Translations under genes and position numbers: made by a program
Notes under the pieces: model-generated
Told to the model about the DNA's origin: nothing
Seen by the model: the letters and a program-made list of their open reading frames with translations, nothing else
The model's database searches: none
Shown here: positions 62,659 through 64,000 of the stretch, in pieces
Layout of the letters: each line of letters opens with the position of its first letter
How positions within the stretch are numbered: the first letter of the stretch is position 1
Assembly (NCBI RefSeq): GCF_947495845.1
Contig: NZ_CANMAO010000006.1
Span: 62,001 to 126,000, forward strand
Reading direction: 5' to 3'
DNA: 64,000 nt
From: an uncultured Endozoicomonas sp.
GTDB taxonomy: Bacteria; Pseudomonadota; Gammaproteobacteria; Pseudomonadales; Endozoicomonadaceae

Positions 62659-62699
62659 TGCCTAAGCTTAAGGGGTCTATATCAGCAAAGGGATGTTGA

Positions 62700-63425
62700 A
62701 TGAACGACCCCGACCCGTCAGGCAACGGTTCGATAATCGAGCAATCTTCAGAACAAAAACCTGCCCTTAAACCTTCCGTCTATAATGATTCAAACCATGA
62801 CGACGAGAAGAAAATACTCGCAGAATTAAAGGATATCCTGAAAAGCTGTCACGGTATTCTGGACAGCAGCTCTGCAACATTAAAAGAGAGCGTTCAATCA
62901 AGTAATCATACCCTTCGAACAAAGATCAGAAGCCTTCTCCCTCTTTCGCTATATAAGTTTTTTAGCCGACAGAAACCGATTCATGACCAGAAAAAGCTGG
63001 GTTCCATGATTGCGCTTTTTGAGGAGAAAAATCAGGCAGCCTGGCAGAAATTAGGTGAGGCTCGTGCCGAAGGTGTTGGCGAAAAGAGCCTGCGCAGTTT
63101 GCAGCTGGAATGTGAACAGACACAGCTCTGGCTGGATCTCTTGGAAGGAAGAGGTGCTTCACAGGTAACCGCAGATCGTTCGCAGGTTGTGGAAAACCTG
63201 AAAGCCTGCGTGTTGGCCGAAACAGACGATGAATTTCAGCAGGCTGATGTCGCTTTTCATCAGGCGGTGCATGAAATGAAAATATCGACCGCTCATGAAA
63301 CCGACCTTAAAGGTGAATTGCAGGCCATGAAAGCAGCTTCTGATGATGAATTGAAAGAGTTCGAGAAAATGTTAATTGATGAGGCGTCGGCACTCGAAGC
63401 TTATCGTCGTTATGGGTCAAAATAG
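62700..63425 (+). CDS. Orphan helical protein, 241 aa
   Basis: Unrecognised. Residues 1-40 are polar and Ser/Pro/Asn-rich; the rest is charged and helix-prone, with probable coiled coil at about residues 95-235 (Glu/Gln/Ala/Leu-rich). A short basic patch SLLPLSLYKFFSRQK lies near residues 78-92. No signal peptide or long membrane helix. AAAGGGATG precedes ATG 62700. Its N-terminal texture is like that of the cyclase at 57953 and the partial gene at 63563, so it may belong to the same lineage-specific, possibly secreted, set. Confidence 0.6.
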   Translation: MNDPDPSGNGSIIEQSSEQKPALKPSVYNDSNHDDEKKILAELKDILKSCHGILDSSSATLKESVQSSNHTLRTKIRSLLPLSLYKFFSRQKPIHDQKKLGSMIALFEEKNQAAWQKLGEARAEGVGEKSLRSLQLECEQTQLWLDLLEGRGASQVTADRSQVVENLKACVLAETDDEFQQADVAFHQAVHEMKISTAHETDLKGELQAMKAASDDELKEFEKMLIDEASALEAYRRYGSK

Positions 63426-63562
63426 TCTATAGATGAACTTAAAATCAGATAATTGAATAGAGTTTGTAGTCATGTGATTGTTATGTCTAATCGATACATG
63501 CTCTGTCGAATACTGCTGTAATAATGATCTACGCCGATCATTGGTTTTTCTATAGGGGTCAT

Positions 63563-64000
63563 ATGCCATTCAGTGTAATTACATCATTTTTCCGATCAAT
63601 TTTTTCTGATGGCGCAGACAATAAAAAAGAAGCTCAGACTGAAGCCAGTAGAGAGGCAGAGCATCGCCATAAGGATAGGGGTGTCTCAATGCATTCAAAT
63701 AGAGGCCTGAAACTGATCCGTGGTAATCAGGATAGGCATCCTCCTGAAGACAAAGCAAAAAATGGAATTTATAGTCGTAAGACATCTGAGCAATCAGTTT
63801 TGAGAGGGCCGGTGAACATATTCAGTGTGTCGGGAAAAATTTCCGAATCAGAAATTGATACTTCATCTTCGAAAAGAAACTCTGTTGATTCAGGGATCGG
63901 TTTCATGGGTGCTCATGATTCAAAAAAAGACGAATCTTTACGTGATGAGCAGTCAACACCTGAGGAGGATTTCCGGTTTTACACCTTATGTGATCATAGT
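63563..64000 (+). CDS. Orphan protein, N-terminal part (runs off the window)
   Basis: ATG 63563 follows TAGGGGTCAT and opens 146 codons without a stop to the window edge. It begins MPFSVITSFFRSIFSDGADN, then a long Ser/Lys/Asp/Glu-rich, disorder-prone stretch including SSSKRNSVDSGIGFMG. No Sec signal is apparent. I do not recognise a family in the part available. Texture resembles N-terminal secretion regions of effectors; the functional domain would lie beyond 64000. Confidence 0.6.
   Translation, partial: MPFSVITSFFRSIFSDGADNKKEAQTEASREAEHRHKDRGVSMHSNRGLKLIRGNQDRHPPEDKAKNGIYSRKTSEQSVLRGPVNIFSVSGKISESEIDTSSSKRNSVDSGIGFMGAHDSKKDESLRDEQSTPEEDFRFYTLCDHS

Overview
The window looks like a chromosomal segment of a marine, animal-associated gammaproteobacterium, most probably of the Endozoicomonas group (Oceanospirillales / Endozoicomonadaceae). 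Two things point there. The housekeeping gene order is of the Pseudomonas/Oceanospirillales kind: yggT-proC-yggS divergent from pilT-pilU, algH-ruvX, rhdA-psd, rppH-ptsP, and tesA divergent from ybbA-ybbP. Interleaved with it are AT-richer orphan genes and eukaryote-directed proteins. The genus assignment is inference; no rRNA gene is present to confirm it.

Layout. 1-4.2 kb: 5' part of pepD, a triple-RidA protein, a periplasmic OB-fold protein and ilvE. 4.4-9.8 kb: an orphan coiled-coil gene with a fresh internal duplication, glnE, a lipid A type acyltransferase and a small Cys/Gly-rich membrane ORF. 10.4-15.0 kb: aceE-aceF, with no pdhR before and no lpd after. 15.2-24.9 kb: an envelope protein with two SPOR domains, yggT-proC-yggS, pilT-pilU, ruvX-algH and a TonB-like gene. 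25.2-29.8 kb: gshB, a scar where cobT and cobS have been joined by deletion, psd, rhdA with a MITE-like element at its 5' side, and a TauD-type dioxygenase. 29.8-32.7 kb: rsgA, orn and class I fructose-bisphosphate aldolase. 32.6-34.9 kb: a patatin-like acyl hydrolase between two orphan genes. 34.9-39.9 kb: tesA/ybbA/ybbP, an orphan gene bracketed by DnaA-box sequences, and a lone fliO. 40.1-42.6 kb: a large protein with about nine LDL-receptor class A modules, a 15-bp VNTR and a C-terminal membrane segment. 42.6-51.9 kb: housekeeping genes (phnA-like, amidase, MFS, rlmI, HAD phosphatase, rppH, ptsP, NRDE). 52.0-57.5 kb: an 843-aa AT-rich orphan gene, a nitrilase-family amidase and ppk1. 57.9-59.4 kb: an ExoY/CyaA/edema-factor family nucleotidyl cyclase. 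59.4-64.0 kb: hemB, a TVP38-flavoprotein fusion and two effector-like orphan genes, the last cut by the window end.

The most notable content is the host-interaction repertoire. The ExoY-like cyclase keeps every catalytic residue I can place against the family and has a Ser/Pro-rich N-terminal extension instead of a signal peptide. The LDLa protein looks like a mimic of an animal receptor ectodomain. Around these are a patatin-like enzyme and several orphan proteins whose N-termini would suit type III secretion, although no secretion apparatus lies in the window. Genome remodelling is visible as well: the cobT/cobS deletion scar, a MITE-like element, and a dispersed palindromic repeat whose two copies differ by compensatory base-pair changes.

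Most core genes sit in short operons or as single genes with ordinary Shine-Dalgarno sequences. No tRNA, rRNA, CRISPR array, transposase or integrase was found.
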